A stretch of DNA of 28,288 bases from a virus, in IMG/VR virus record IMGVR_UViG_3300042555_001005, positions 1 through 28,288 of that record, one strand, 5' to 3'. Position 1 is the first letter of the stretch. Every line of letters starts with the position of its first letter. The position numbers were made by a program, and so were the translations under genes. The notes below the pieces were generated by a model. The model had not been told where the DNA came from, did no database searches, and was given only the letters and a program-made list of their open reading frames with translations. Positions 23,501 to 28,288 of the stretch are shown here, piece after piece.

Positions 23501-24554
23501 TAGAATTTGGAAACAACTTGTTTTGGCTGAAGATGCGATGTTAATATATAGAACATCAAGAGCACCAGAAAGAAGGGTGTTTAAAGTGTTTGTTGGAAAT
23601 ATGGATGATAAGGATGTTGAGGCTTATGTACAAAGAGTTGCAAACAAATTTAAAAGGGATCAGGTTGTTGATTCTAAAACTGGTAATGTTGATTTAAGAT
23701 TTAATCAAATGGCCGTAGATCAAGATTATTTTATTCCTGTTAGAGATCCAGCGGCAACTATGCCAATTGAAACATTACCTGGTGCTCAAAACTTATCGGA
23801 GATTGCCGATATTGAATATATCCAAAAGAAACTTGTAACAGCGTTAAGAATACCAAAAGCATTTTTAGGTTTTGAAGAACCGGTTGGAAATGGTGATAAT
23901 CTATCATTACTTGATATTCGTTTTGCTAGAACCATAAATAAAATACAAAAAAGTATGATTGCCGAACTGAATAAAATTGCAATCATTCATTTATTTTTAT
24001 TAGGTTTTGAAGACGAACTACACAACTTTACTCTAGGACTTACTAATCCCTCAAAACAAGCTGATTTACTTATGGTTTCAGTTTGGAAAGAAAAAGTTTT
24101 ATTGTATAAAGATATGGTTACAGAAATTGCAAACACATTACAACCAACTTCTGCAACTTGGGCTAAAAAACACATATTTGGGTTCTCCGACGAAGAAATT
24201 AAACTTGAAATACAACAAATAAGATTAGAAAGAGCTGTTGCCGCTGAGCTAGCAAATACCGCAACCGTAATTACTAAAACTGGTATGTTTGATAATATTG
24301 ATAAATTATATAAAACAGTATCGGGTGAAACTGTAACAGCAGGAGGAGCACCACCCCCACCACCAGGAGGAGAAGGAGCACCACCCCCACCACCAGGAGG
24401 AGGAGAACCAATGATGGATAGTGTAGAAAAAAGAAACTTTAACATCTTACTTGAGAGTAATGATTTGGTCGAAGATGAATATATTGATCTATCAAAAGGT
24501 CGTAATTCATTGGGTGATATTGAAAAAGAATTGGACAAATTACTAAATGGGTAA
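20532..24554 (+). CDS. Portal protein (gp20-like) with two inteins
   Basis: The portal is the dodecameric ring at the head vertex through which DNA enters. Extein segments are 1-92, 413-471 and 896-1340; joined they give 596 aa, near T4 gp20 (524 aa). Recognisable portal sequence includes TPEISTALDIYSEE, NLPMWVRN, CKYGDNFVYLKLDPEKG, LPYGTSMLEKARRIWKQLVLAEDAMLIYRTSRAPERRVFKV (in parts) and DYFIPVRDPAATMPIETLPG, in the order seen in T4-like portals. Residues 93-412 and 472-895 are inteins. The C-terminus has two copies of a Gly/Pro-rich unit (GAPPPPPGG) and then a helical, acidic tail. Both inteins interrupt conserved portal blocks, so packaging needs two splicing events. The gene is behind a TATTTAT element. 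Confidence 0.93.
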   Translation: MEKNNLTIWQKLSKTFGPNSLLNLDQPTVKLDKTVLLKTTDKQEYEKEKLEYQQSLFLSNQWQKIENNLYAQAVYYEPNRIAAFYDYESMEYCIAGDTKIATTDGFITIKELAEKGRDYEFITYAYDHNLKKVVPALARNAHYTRDEMTYKITFDDGSYIVTTWEHQLMKRDGSFERVMNLKEGDSMMPFYRKSFYNNEKYNWVYTCNSEEGHNGWVSEHNLIAEWFYGKKINKDEEVHHIDFNGKNNKPENLQIMNISEHRAYHARLNNEKLWTNPEYRQKMSEVAKRTGEHSWDGKRSGINNPAYFKIPFDSIIETAREIKTLKGTAKKLNVSYRKIQREIVNSGYKDWSTFLEAYGIKKSIYATVKSKGNTLVFNHKIVSIEENGVIPVYDLTVPGYKNFATDTIFSHNTPEISTALDIYSEESTTPNQDGYVLQIYSESKRIKSILTDLFNNVLDISINLPMWVRNTPIRENTMIPLLDGTEVSIKELSDRIKNGEEIWSYSIQDGTKAIVPSKIIWCDLTRKNSELYRVTLDDGTYIDTTPDHEYMLRDGSFKRADKLTKGESLMPFYTKKSEKKKDRIVGYEKVFNPSTGKYKFTHTMVSHECVRDLENEKIIGEQFDTHHIDFNKLNNHPKNLSRMRHSDHFKLHVEHFNKILGSPEVVKKRMDGIDRYLRSEKRRQRLSKEMTGVYNRYFENYNNSELHVKHNIIRSNKMLNHWRDNNFIEKTKKGMTIEINDTCLSYISNLIKNCETYVGVNELSKILKSDNEFIKLFKENYKLNKNITKSINPTTLKKVILRKTNKNYFDFISDIKPEIILDEKYIKAKSIFEGKTKVKVINHKVVSVIKLDETSDVYCLEAVGPNGEHDRHNFPVCGFDVNGNHSRETGVFLSNCKYGDNFVYLKLDPEKGVVGCLQLPNIEIERLERGMEARTMNSVLGPEVQFKNKNLKFVWKNKDMEFNTWEMAHFRLLGDDRKLPYGTSMLEKARRIWKQLVLAEDAMLIYRTSRAPERRVFKVFVGNMDDKDVEAYVQRVANKFKRDQVVDSKTGNVDLRFNQMAVDQDYFIPVRDPAATMPIETLPGAQNLSEIADIEYIQKKLVTALRIPKAFLGFEEPVGNGDNLSLLDIRFARTINKIQKSMIAELNKIAIIHLFLLGFEDELHNFTLGLTNPSKQADLLMVSVWKEKVLLYKDMVTEIANTLQPTSATWAKKHIFGFSDEEIKLEIQQIRLERAVAAELANTATVITKTGMFDNIDKLYKTVSGETVTAGGAPPPPPGGEGAPPPPPGGGEPMMDSVEKRNFNILLESNDLVEDEYIDLSKGRNSLGDIEKELDKLLNG
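20808..21767 (+). mobile_element. Portal intein 1 with HNH endonuclease
   Basis: It runs from Cys93 to Asn412 (320 aa) with Thr413 as the +1 residue. Block A is CIAGDTKIATTDGF, block B YIVTTWEHQLM (His166), block F VYDLTVPGYKNF and block G IFSHN-T. The endonuclease is HNH type: EVHHIDFNGKNNKPENL (238-253) with a following His, then a helix-turn-helix-like region (GTAKKLNVSYRKIQREI). All class 1 splicing residues are present, with Thr rather than Cys as the C-extein nucleophile. Confidence 0.9.
21945..23216 (+). mobile_element. Portal intein 2 with HNH endonuclease and Pro at position 1
   Basis: It runs from Pro472 to Asn895 (424 aa), with Cys896 as +1. Block A reads PIRENTMIPLLDGT, aligning residue by residue with CIAGDTKIATTDG of intein 1, so Pro stands where Cys1 should be. 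Block B is YIDTTPDHEYM (His548). Block F is DVYCLEAV, with Cys859 where most inteins have Asp. Block G ends VFLSN-C with Ser rather than His before Asn. An HNH motif (THHIDFNKLNNHPKNL) is intact. These features exclude the standard class 1 pathway and resemble class 2 or 3 inteins. Confidence 0.85.
24344..24403 (+). repeat. Two tandem 30-bp Gly/Pro-coding repeats in the portal tail
   Basis: Two consecutive 30-bp units each encode GAPPPPPGG-type sequence near the portal C-terminus. The repeat makes a flexible linker before the last helix. Confidence 0.8.
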
Positions 24555-24561
24555 TATTTAT
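24555..24561 (+). promoter_or_regulatory. TATTTAT element after the portal gene
   Basis: TATTTATA directly follows the portal stop and lies 14 nt before the ATG at 24576, the same spacing as before terminase. Confidence 0.5.
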
Positions 24562-24575
24562 AAAAAAAAATTGTT

Positions 24576-25289
24576 ATGAAATTTGGTTTAATAAAAAGTA
24601 GAATAGAAAATATACTAACAGAAGGTTTCACAAATAACACATTTAAAGACCAAATGTTTGTTTTTGAAGAACTTGTTTTGAAAAATAAAAACATCAAAAA
24701 ATTATATTTTCTTTATGATGAACTTTCATCAAATAAAGGTCTAGACAAAAATTTGGCAGAAAGTTTTATTAACGAATGTATTATTGTATTTGAAAATACT
24801 GTAAATAAAATTACAATAAACGAAATTAAAGAACTTGAACTTTGGACTAATGAAATAAAAGGTAAAAATAATTATGAAGATATAGATAATTTATTCTCAT
24901 CTAATGTTTCTCTGTTAGAAAACAAATTAAAAAGTAAAAATTTAATTTTGGAAAATTTACAAAAAAAATCAGAGGATGAGGTGGAAATTAATACATCATT
25001 ATCAGAATTAGTTGAGGTTGGGAATAAAACAATAAATGATTATTTATCAACATTAAGTGAATCTGAAAAACTAAAAGTAAAAAATGTTTTAAAAGAATCT
25101 GACGACAAACTACAAGTAAAATTTGATTTATTAAAAGAAACGATTGTTGAGAAATTAACAGAACTCAAAGAAAAGGAAAATGATAATGAGGTGTTGAGTA
25201 AAATAGATCAAACAATCAATAAAGTTCAAACTGAAAATTTTGATAAGTTAAATTATTTAAAATTAAAAGAACTGGAAAAAGAATTATAA
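24576..25289 (+). CDS. Coiled-coil 237-aa protein, possible prohead core component
   Basis: I do not recognise a family. The protein is almost all helical and rich in Lys, Glu, Leu and Asn, with heptad-like runs (for example about 85-135 and 180-237). The N-terminus has a short helix ending ILTEGF (Leu14-Thr15-Glu16), a candidate prohead protease site. T4 has small core proteins (gp67, gp68) between portal and protease, and this gene holds that position, though it is larger. It has its own promoter-like element. Its stop codon is adjacent to the stop of the convergent bS21 gene, and its terminator hairpin lies inside that gene. Confidence 0.75.
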   Translation: MKFGLIKSRIENILTEGFTNNTFKDQMFVFEELVLKNKNIKKLYFLYDELSSNKGLDKNLAESFINECIIVFENTVNKITINEIKELELWTNEIKGKNNYEDIDNLFSSNVSLLENKLKSKNLILENLQKKSEDEVEINTSLSELVEVGNKTINDYLSTLSESEKLKVKNVLKESDDKLQVKFDLLKETIVEKLTELKEKENDNEVLSKIDQTINKVQTENFDKLNYLKLKELEKEL

Positions 25290-25466
25290 ATTTAAAAACT
25301 TTTGTTTAAATTTTGCTTTATTTAAAATCTGTCTTTTTATGACAGATTTTTTTTTGTATTCTTTTCTTTCGTTTAGATGTGAGCTTTGTCTGGTTTTAAT
25401 TACCTTACCTTTTAATTCCTTTAGAGCCCTTTCAATCCCACCCTTTTTAACATTTACTATTAACAT
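25284..25466 (-). CDS. rpsU: Ribosomal protein bS21, phage-encoded
   Basis: The 60-aa protein starts MLIVNVKKGGIERALKELK and continues with basic helices to KRQILNKAKFKQKFLNL, matching bS21 of Bacteroidetes (MLI-x-V-K-x-G, ID/ERALK, KPSV-x-KR-like KKSVIKRQ). bS21 sits on the 30S platform near the 16S 3' end. In Flavobacterium johnsoniae Tyr54 of bS21 helps hold the anti-Shine-Dalgarno in a closed state; by alignment this phage protein has Phe53 there. It is the only minus-strand gene among the late genes, starts from a host-like TAATTTTG element, and has no Shine-Dalgarno. It could replace host bS21 in ribosomes during infection. Family call is secure given length and motifs; effect on translation is inference. 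Confidence 0.88.
   Translation of the reverse strand: MLIVNVKKGGIERALKELKGKVIKTRQSSHLNERKEYKKKSVIKRQILNKAKFKQKFLNL
25324..25355 (+). terminator. Plus-strand terminator inside the antisense bS21 gene
   Basis: AAATCTGTC (25325-25333) pairs perfectly with GACAGATTT (25341-25349) around a 7-nt loop and is followed by a long T run. It reads in the plus direction and so ends the portal/coiled-coil transcript, but it lies within the coding region of bS21. Confidence 0.85.
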
Positions 25467-25481
25467 ATTTGATATATATCA

Positions 25482-25489
25482 CAAAATTA
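25482..25489 (-). promoter_or_regulatory. Host-type -7 element (TAATTTTG) before bS21
   Basis: On the minus strand TAATTTTG matches TAnnTTTG and ends 15 nt before the ATG at 25466. Confidence 0.45.
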
Positions 25490-25532
25490 CATATATTTTA
25501 ATAAAATAAACCGAAAATTATGAAAAATTTTT

Positions 25533-26000
25533 ATGAAAAAAGGAAAAACATTAAAACTAACTGGTTTTAGAACATCCAAGGTTCATTATGGAACTGTAGA
25601 TTCGAAAGAATTTAAATCCCTCTATTTAAACATTCAAACTTGGGTTGAACCAAAACAAGACCCCGAAAATTGGACTCGTGTTGTTTTAAATTTAACACGA
25701 GCAGTTAAACATTCCGTGTATGAGCACATTGATAAAAAAATGTTTGACGACAAATTTATTGTTGATTTGGATTTAAGAACATCTGGATTACAATTAAAAA
25801 AGAAATCATTTATGAACTTGGAGATAAATTTGTTTTTAACACAAGAAATTGATTTTAAATCTTTAAAATTAAAACGAACTCTAAAAAAATTAACAAAAGA
25901 TATATATTCTGATGTCTTTTCAAATAACGAATATTTTAAATTTTATTTAACAAAAAACGGAAATTCAAAGGTTGCTGTATTAAAAACTGAAAAAACTTGA
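25533..26000 (+). CDS. Hypothetical 155-aa protein between core and protease genes
   Basis: I do not recognise this protein. It is basic and looks beta-rich in the first 100 residues (SKVHYGTVDSKEF, YLNIQTWVEP, TRVVLNLTRAV, FIVDLDLRTSGL, FMNLEINLFLTQ), followed by a Lys-rich helix and a last hairpin (YFKFYLTKNGNSKVAVL). The ATG at 25533 is chosen because the upstream ATG at 25519 is in another frame. It is divergent from bS21. There is no signal peptide or catalytic motif. Its place between the core-like gene and the protease suggests a head assembly role, as inference only. Confidence 0.75.
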   Translation: MKKGKTLKLTGFRTSKVHYGTVDSKEFKSLYLNIQTWVEPKQDPENWTRVVLNLTRAVKHSVYEHIDKKMFDDKFIVDLDLRTSGLQLKKKSFMNLEINLFLTQEIDFKSLKLKRTLKKLTKDIYSDVFSNNEYFKFYLTKNGNSKVAVLKTEKT

Positions 26001-26007
26001 TATTTAT
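26001..26007 (+). promoter_or_regulatory. TATTTAT element before the GIY-YIG remnant
   Basis: TATTTATA begins right after the stop codon of the 155-aa gene and lies 19 nt before the ATG at 26027. It may also be the ancestral promoter of the protease gene. Confidence 0.45.
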
Positions 26008-26026
26008 ATGAAAGTAATATTAAGTA

Positions 26027-26443
26027 ATGTCAGAATCCGTAACATATATTTATGTATTGAAAGATCCGGTTAATAATGATGTTAGATATGTTGGTAAATC
26101 TGATAAACCAAAAGAAAGGATTATTGAACACATAAGAAAAAGTAAGTATAAAAAAACATATAAAAATATTTGGATTCAAAAACTAATTAAAGAAGGTAGA
26201 AAATCATTATCTGAAAAAAGAAAAGGTGTAAAAAACCCTATGTTTGGTAAAAAACAATCAAAAAATTGTATTGAAGGTAAATATAAACAAGTAAATCAAT
26301 ATGATTTAAATGTTGATTTTATAAAAAGTTGGAAATCACTAAAAGAAGTATCAGAATATTTATCTATAAACCGAAACTCAATTAGGATGTGTGCAAATAA
26401 TCAACGAAAGAGTGCTGGTGGATATAAATGGAAATTTAAATAA
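26027..26443 (+). pseudogene. Internally deleted GIY-YIG homing endonuclease (138 aa)
   Basis: The start is a GIY-YIG domain: YIYVLKDPVNNDVRYVGKSD with the Tyr pair, then RIIEHI (Arg). After KNIWIQKLIKEGRK the sequence jumps straight to SLSEKRKGVKNPMFGKKQS, a NUMOD3-like DNA-binding motif that normally follows a complete domain. The part with the catalytic Glu and the second half of the nuclease is missing, an in-frame loss of perhaps 40-70 residues. A NUMOD1-like helix-turn-helix (VNQYDLNVDFIKSWKSLKEV to GGYKWKF) ends the protein. The DNA-binding end is intact and the frame is open, so it may still be made, but cutting is unlikely. It sits directly before the protease gene, only four nt away. 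Confidence 0.75.
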
Positions 26444-26447
26444 AAAA

Positions 26448-27176
26448 ATGTATATAAACACAAAGAACGAATTAAATAAAAAATTAATTCTTATCGAATA
26501 CGACGCCGGTTATATTAACCCAAAGAGTGAAAATAACCATTTCATAATGGAGTCAAAATCATTTTTGGACCACTCAAAACCATTTGAATTCTACGCTGTT
26601 TTACAAAAATATAACACACCAAATAGAAATGGAAGGGTATATCCGGAAAAAATATTAAAAAGGGAAGCCGACAATTATAAAAAAATGATTGAGAAGGGAA
26701 CATCACTTTCCGAACTTAATCACCCAGAATCTTCTTTAATTGACCTTGATAGAGTATCGCATATAATTACTGATATTTGGTGGGATGGACCAGTATTGTT
26801 GGGTAAATTAAAATTACTTACCTCACCTGGTTTTCACGAAAGAGGAATTGTATCAACAAAGGGGGATATGGCCGCCAATTATTTAAGACAAGGGGTTACT
26901 TTGGGTATTTCTTCTCGTGGTGTGGGATCTTTAAAAAAAGTTGGAGAACAAAATGAAGTCCAAGACGATTTTGAATTAATATGTTTTGACCTTGTATCAT
27001 CACCATCAACACCTGGTGCTTATTTATTTTTGGATAAGGGTGATCGACACAAATTTGAAGAGAATCTGGATGAAGAAAATAAAATTAGAAATCAGAGAAT
27101 TTCCGGAATGGAAGAAGAAAGTCTTGATAAGACAAAAAAATTAATGGATAAACTTTCATCTTTTCTTGATAAATAA
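26448..27176 (+). CDS. Prohead core protease (gp21-like)
   Basis: This serine protease matures the T4-type prohead by cutting scaffold and capsid proteins at [LI]-x-Glu sites. I take the ATG at 26448 (242 aa) right after the endonuclease remnant; the open frame extends upstream but overlaps that gene. Motifs of the herpes/T4 protease fold are clear: LNHPE with His92, LGISSRGVG with Ser155/156, and FDLVSSPSTPGA (Asp181), plus NRNGRVYP in the early part. The C-terminus is helical and Lys/Glu-rich, as expected for a part that is removed on activation. It is followed by a small gene and then the scaffold-like gene, in the order of T4 genes 21 and 22. Confidence 0.92.
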   Translation: MYINTKNELNKKLILIEYDAGYINPKSENNHFIMESKSFLDHSKPFEFYAVLQKYNTPNRNGRVYPEKILKREADNYKKMIEKGTSLSELNHPESSLIDLDRVSHIITDIWWDGPVLLGKLKLLTSPGFHERGIVSTKGDMAANYLRQGVTLGISSRGVGSLKKVGEQNEVQDDFELICFDLVSSPSTPGAYLFLDKGDRHKFEENLDEENKIRNQRISGMEEESLDKTKKLMDKLSSFLDK

Positions 27177-27211
27177 AATAAGTGTTCCTATCATTTGAAA
27201 AAAAAATAATT

Positions 27212-27427
27212 ATGGAGCAAGGAGAAAAGTATTTTGTAGCAAAAATCGCATCAGATCTTTTGGATAGTGAATCTGGTCGTGTAAAAAAAGTAAAAGAAGA
27301 AAAATTGGTATTGGGTTATACACCAACAGATGTTGAGGCCAAAGTAACAAAAGTGTATGAAAACTACACAATGGATTGGAGAATAACATCAATAACTGAA
27401 AGTAAAATTGATGAAGTTATAGATTAA
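27212..27427 (+). CDS. Small 71-aa protein, DUF4494-like
   Basis: The ATG at 27212 is preferred to an in-frame GTG at 27182. The sequence (EKYFVAKIASDLLDSESGRVK, then KVKEEKLVLGYTPTDVEAKV and ITSITESKIDEVID) resembles the small DUF4494 proteins common in Bacteroidetes, which have the same strand-loop-strand with a Lys-Val pair and a helix starting T-x-x-[DE]-[VA]-E. Their function is unknown. It lies 35 nt after the protease and ends before a terminator. The family match is from memory and moderate. Confidence 0.65.
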   Translation: MEQGEKYFVAKIASDLLDSESGRVKKVKEEKLVLGYTPTDVEAKVTKVYENYTMDWRITSITESKIDEVID

Positions 27428-27450
27428 AATAATCTTTTATAATTTTTTAG

Positions 27451-27485
27451 AAAAGGGGATAATTTACATTATTCCCTTTTTTTAT
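27451..27485 (+). terminator. Intrinsic terminator after the protease unit
   Basis: AAAAGGGGATAAT pairs with ATTATTCCCTTTT around a short loop (one G-T pair), followed by T. It separates protease from scaffold transcription. Confidence 0.85.
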
Positions 27486-27517
27486 TGTCAAAAAAATGAT
27501 TTTTTACAAAGTCAATA

Positions 27518-27524
27518 TATTTAT
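27518..27524 (+). promoter_or_regulatory. TATTTAT element before the scaffold-like gene
   Basis: TATTTATT lies 19 nt before the ATG at 27544 and just after a terminator, so the scaffold-like gene forms its own unit. Confidence 0.5.
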
Positions 27525-27543
27525 TATGAAAACAACTTAACAA

Positions 27544-28288
27544 ATGAGTAAAAAATCAATGGTTGAAGAAGCTTTGTTACAGATTAAAAATGTTGAACAA
27601 GCTATTAACAAAAATGCAGAAGGAATACTTTCATCTACAATGAAGAAAGAAATCAGTTCTCTAGTAAAAGAATCTCTTATGGAACAAGAGGAGATTGAAA
27701 ACCCTGAAACAGTAGTTGAACCTACGGAACCAGAAATGGTAGCAGAGCCAGATATGGAAGGTGAAGAACCGGAAATGATTGATGGTGATTCGGCTGACAT
27801 TGAAGGTGATGAATTAGGTATGGACGATGTTGAAGAAATACCTGCTGATGATGATGAGACAGTGGATTTAACCGGAGCATCTGATGCTGAGGTATTAAAA
27901 GTATTCAAAGCTATGGGAGATAGTGATGGTATTGTTGTTACAAAAGATGACAACATTATAACACTTAACGATGGTGATGAAGAATACATAATTAAAATAA
28001 ATGAACAATTAGAAAAAGAGAACATGGAAAAAGAATTAGAAGAAATGTTTAGTGAAGAGTGGGAAGATATGGATGATTTCGACTTTGAAGCTGAAGAAGA
28101 AGAAGAAGAAGAAGATATGTCTGATATTTTTGATTCGGAAGAAGACGAAGATGAAGAACTTTTTGAAATGGATGATTTCGATTTTGACTCAGAAGAAGAT
28201 GATATGGACGACCTTGACTCAGAAGAAGATGATATGGACGACCTTGACTCAGAAGAAGATGATATGGACGATTTCGACTTTGAAGCTG
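27544..28288 (+). CDS. Acidic scaffold/prohead core-like protein, partial (gp22 position)
   Basis: The frame is open from the ATG at 27544 to the window end (248 codons seen, no stop). The first 47 residues are helical and end SLVKESLMEQ (Leu45-Met46-Glu47-Gln48), a likely prohead protease site. The remainder is extremely acidic, with many Glu, Asp and Met, broken by one folded-looking segment (ASDAEVLKVFKAMGDSDG, then VVTKDDNIITLNDGDEEYII). Near the edge a 10-residue unit DSEEDDMDDL repeats. The place after protease, the acidic helical nature and the lack of a stable fold suit a scaffold or core protein that is digested during maturation. The major capsid gene would be expected next. Identity as gp22 is inference. 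Confidence 0.75.
   Translation, partial: MSKKSMVEEALLQIKNVEQAINKNAEGILSSTMKKEISSLVKESLMEQEEIENPETVVEPTEPEMVAEPDMEGEEPEMIDGDSADIEGDELGMDDVEEIPADDDETVDLTGASDAEVLKVFKAMGDSDGIVVTKDDNIITLNDGDEEYIIKINEQLEKENMEKELEEMFSEEWEDMDDFDFEAEEEEEEEDMSDIFDSEEDEDEELFEMDDFDFDSEEDDMDDLDSEEDDMDDLDSEEDDMDDFDFEA
28186..28275 (+). repeat. Three tandem 30-bp units in the acidic gene
   Basis: Units start at 28186, 28216 and 28246; the first two are identical and the third differs near its end. Each encodes DSEEDDMDD plus Leu or Phe. Copy number could be affected by assembly. Confidence 0.85.

Noticed and set aside
23987-24697. Long minus-strand open frame over the portal end
   Set aside because: It is antisense to the portal and its Pro/Gly run simply mirrors the GGA/CCA repeat; low-complexity Ser/Phe/Leu composition with no motif.
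26391-26447. Upstream extension of the prohead protease frame
   Set aside because: It overlaps the coding end of the GIY-YIG remnant in another frame; the A-rich leader before the ATG at 26448 fits the usual start pattern here.
27537-28025. Minus-strand Ser-rich frame
   Set aside because: Complement of GAA/GAT-rich codons of the acidic scaffold-like gene gives TCA/TTC Ser/Phe codons; no independent support.
28186-28275. CRISPR-like array of 30-bp units
   Set aside because: Units are contiguous without spacers and encode an in-frame acidic repeat.

Overview
The window is about 28.3 kb of very AT-rich DNA from a large tailed phage of the T4-like lineage whose host is most likely a member of the Bacteroidetes (Flavobacteriia). 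Phage evidence is a head-packaging block in T4 order: large terminase (gp17-like), portal (gp20-like), prohead protease (gp21-like) and an acidic scaffold-like protein (gp22 position) that runs off the right edge. Host evidence is indirect: starts lack Shine-Dalgarno sequences, some promoters match the Bacteroidetes -7 element TAnnTTTG, bS21 and ClpC are of Bacteroidetes type, and the tmRNA tag begins with Gly. No tail sheath or tail tube gene lies between terminase and portal, where T4 has them.

Left part (1-8.3 kb): a minus-strand tmRNA with its terminator; an unknown 348-aa protein; a zinc aminopeptidase-like protein; a free-standing homing endonuclease flanked by two near-identical terminators; and a ClpC-type AAA+ unfoldase split into two genes. 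The break lies in the first Walker A motif. Each half carries part of an intein, and a second homing endonuclease gene fills the gap. Next come a divergent UVR-motif protein (possible Clp partner) and a secreted CAP-domain protein.

Middle part (8.3-16.4 kb): plus-strand genes of mostly unknown function, probably virion or core proteins: a 640-aa protein, a KTSC-domain protein, a nucleotidyltransferase-fold protein, four overlapping or closely spaced genes (11306-15502), and three very small proteins that all end in Pro-Ala. Several carry an N-terminal [ILV]-x-Glu-Gln motif that could be a prohead protease cleavage site.

Right part (16.4-28.3 kb): terminase with a LAGLIDADG intein placed next to a nuclease catalytic Asp; a modular TP-repeat protein; a portal with two related HNH inteins, the second starting with Pro instead of Cys; a coiled-coil protein; a phage-encoded ribosomal protein bS21 on the minus strand whose gene contains the antisense terminator of the portal transcript; a shrunken GIY-YIG endonuclease remnant; the prohead protease; and an acidic scaffold candidate.

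Fifteen transcription units, including the tmRNA, are preceded by the exact heptamer TATTTAT on the sense strand, which I propose as a phage-specific promoter element. The accessory genes for peptidase, CAP protein and bS21 instead carry host-like TAnnTTTG elements. The strongest candidates for something new are the fractured ClpC with its endonuclease, the Pro1 portal intein, the tmRNA with a long atypical tag, and the bS21 gene. All functional calls come from reading motifs by eye; no search was run.
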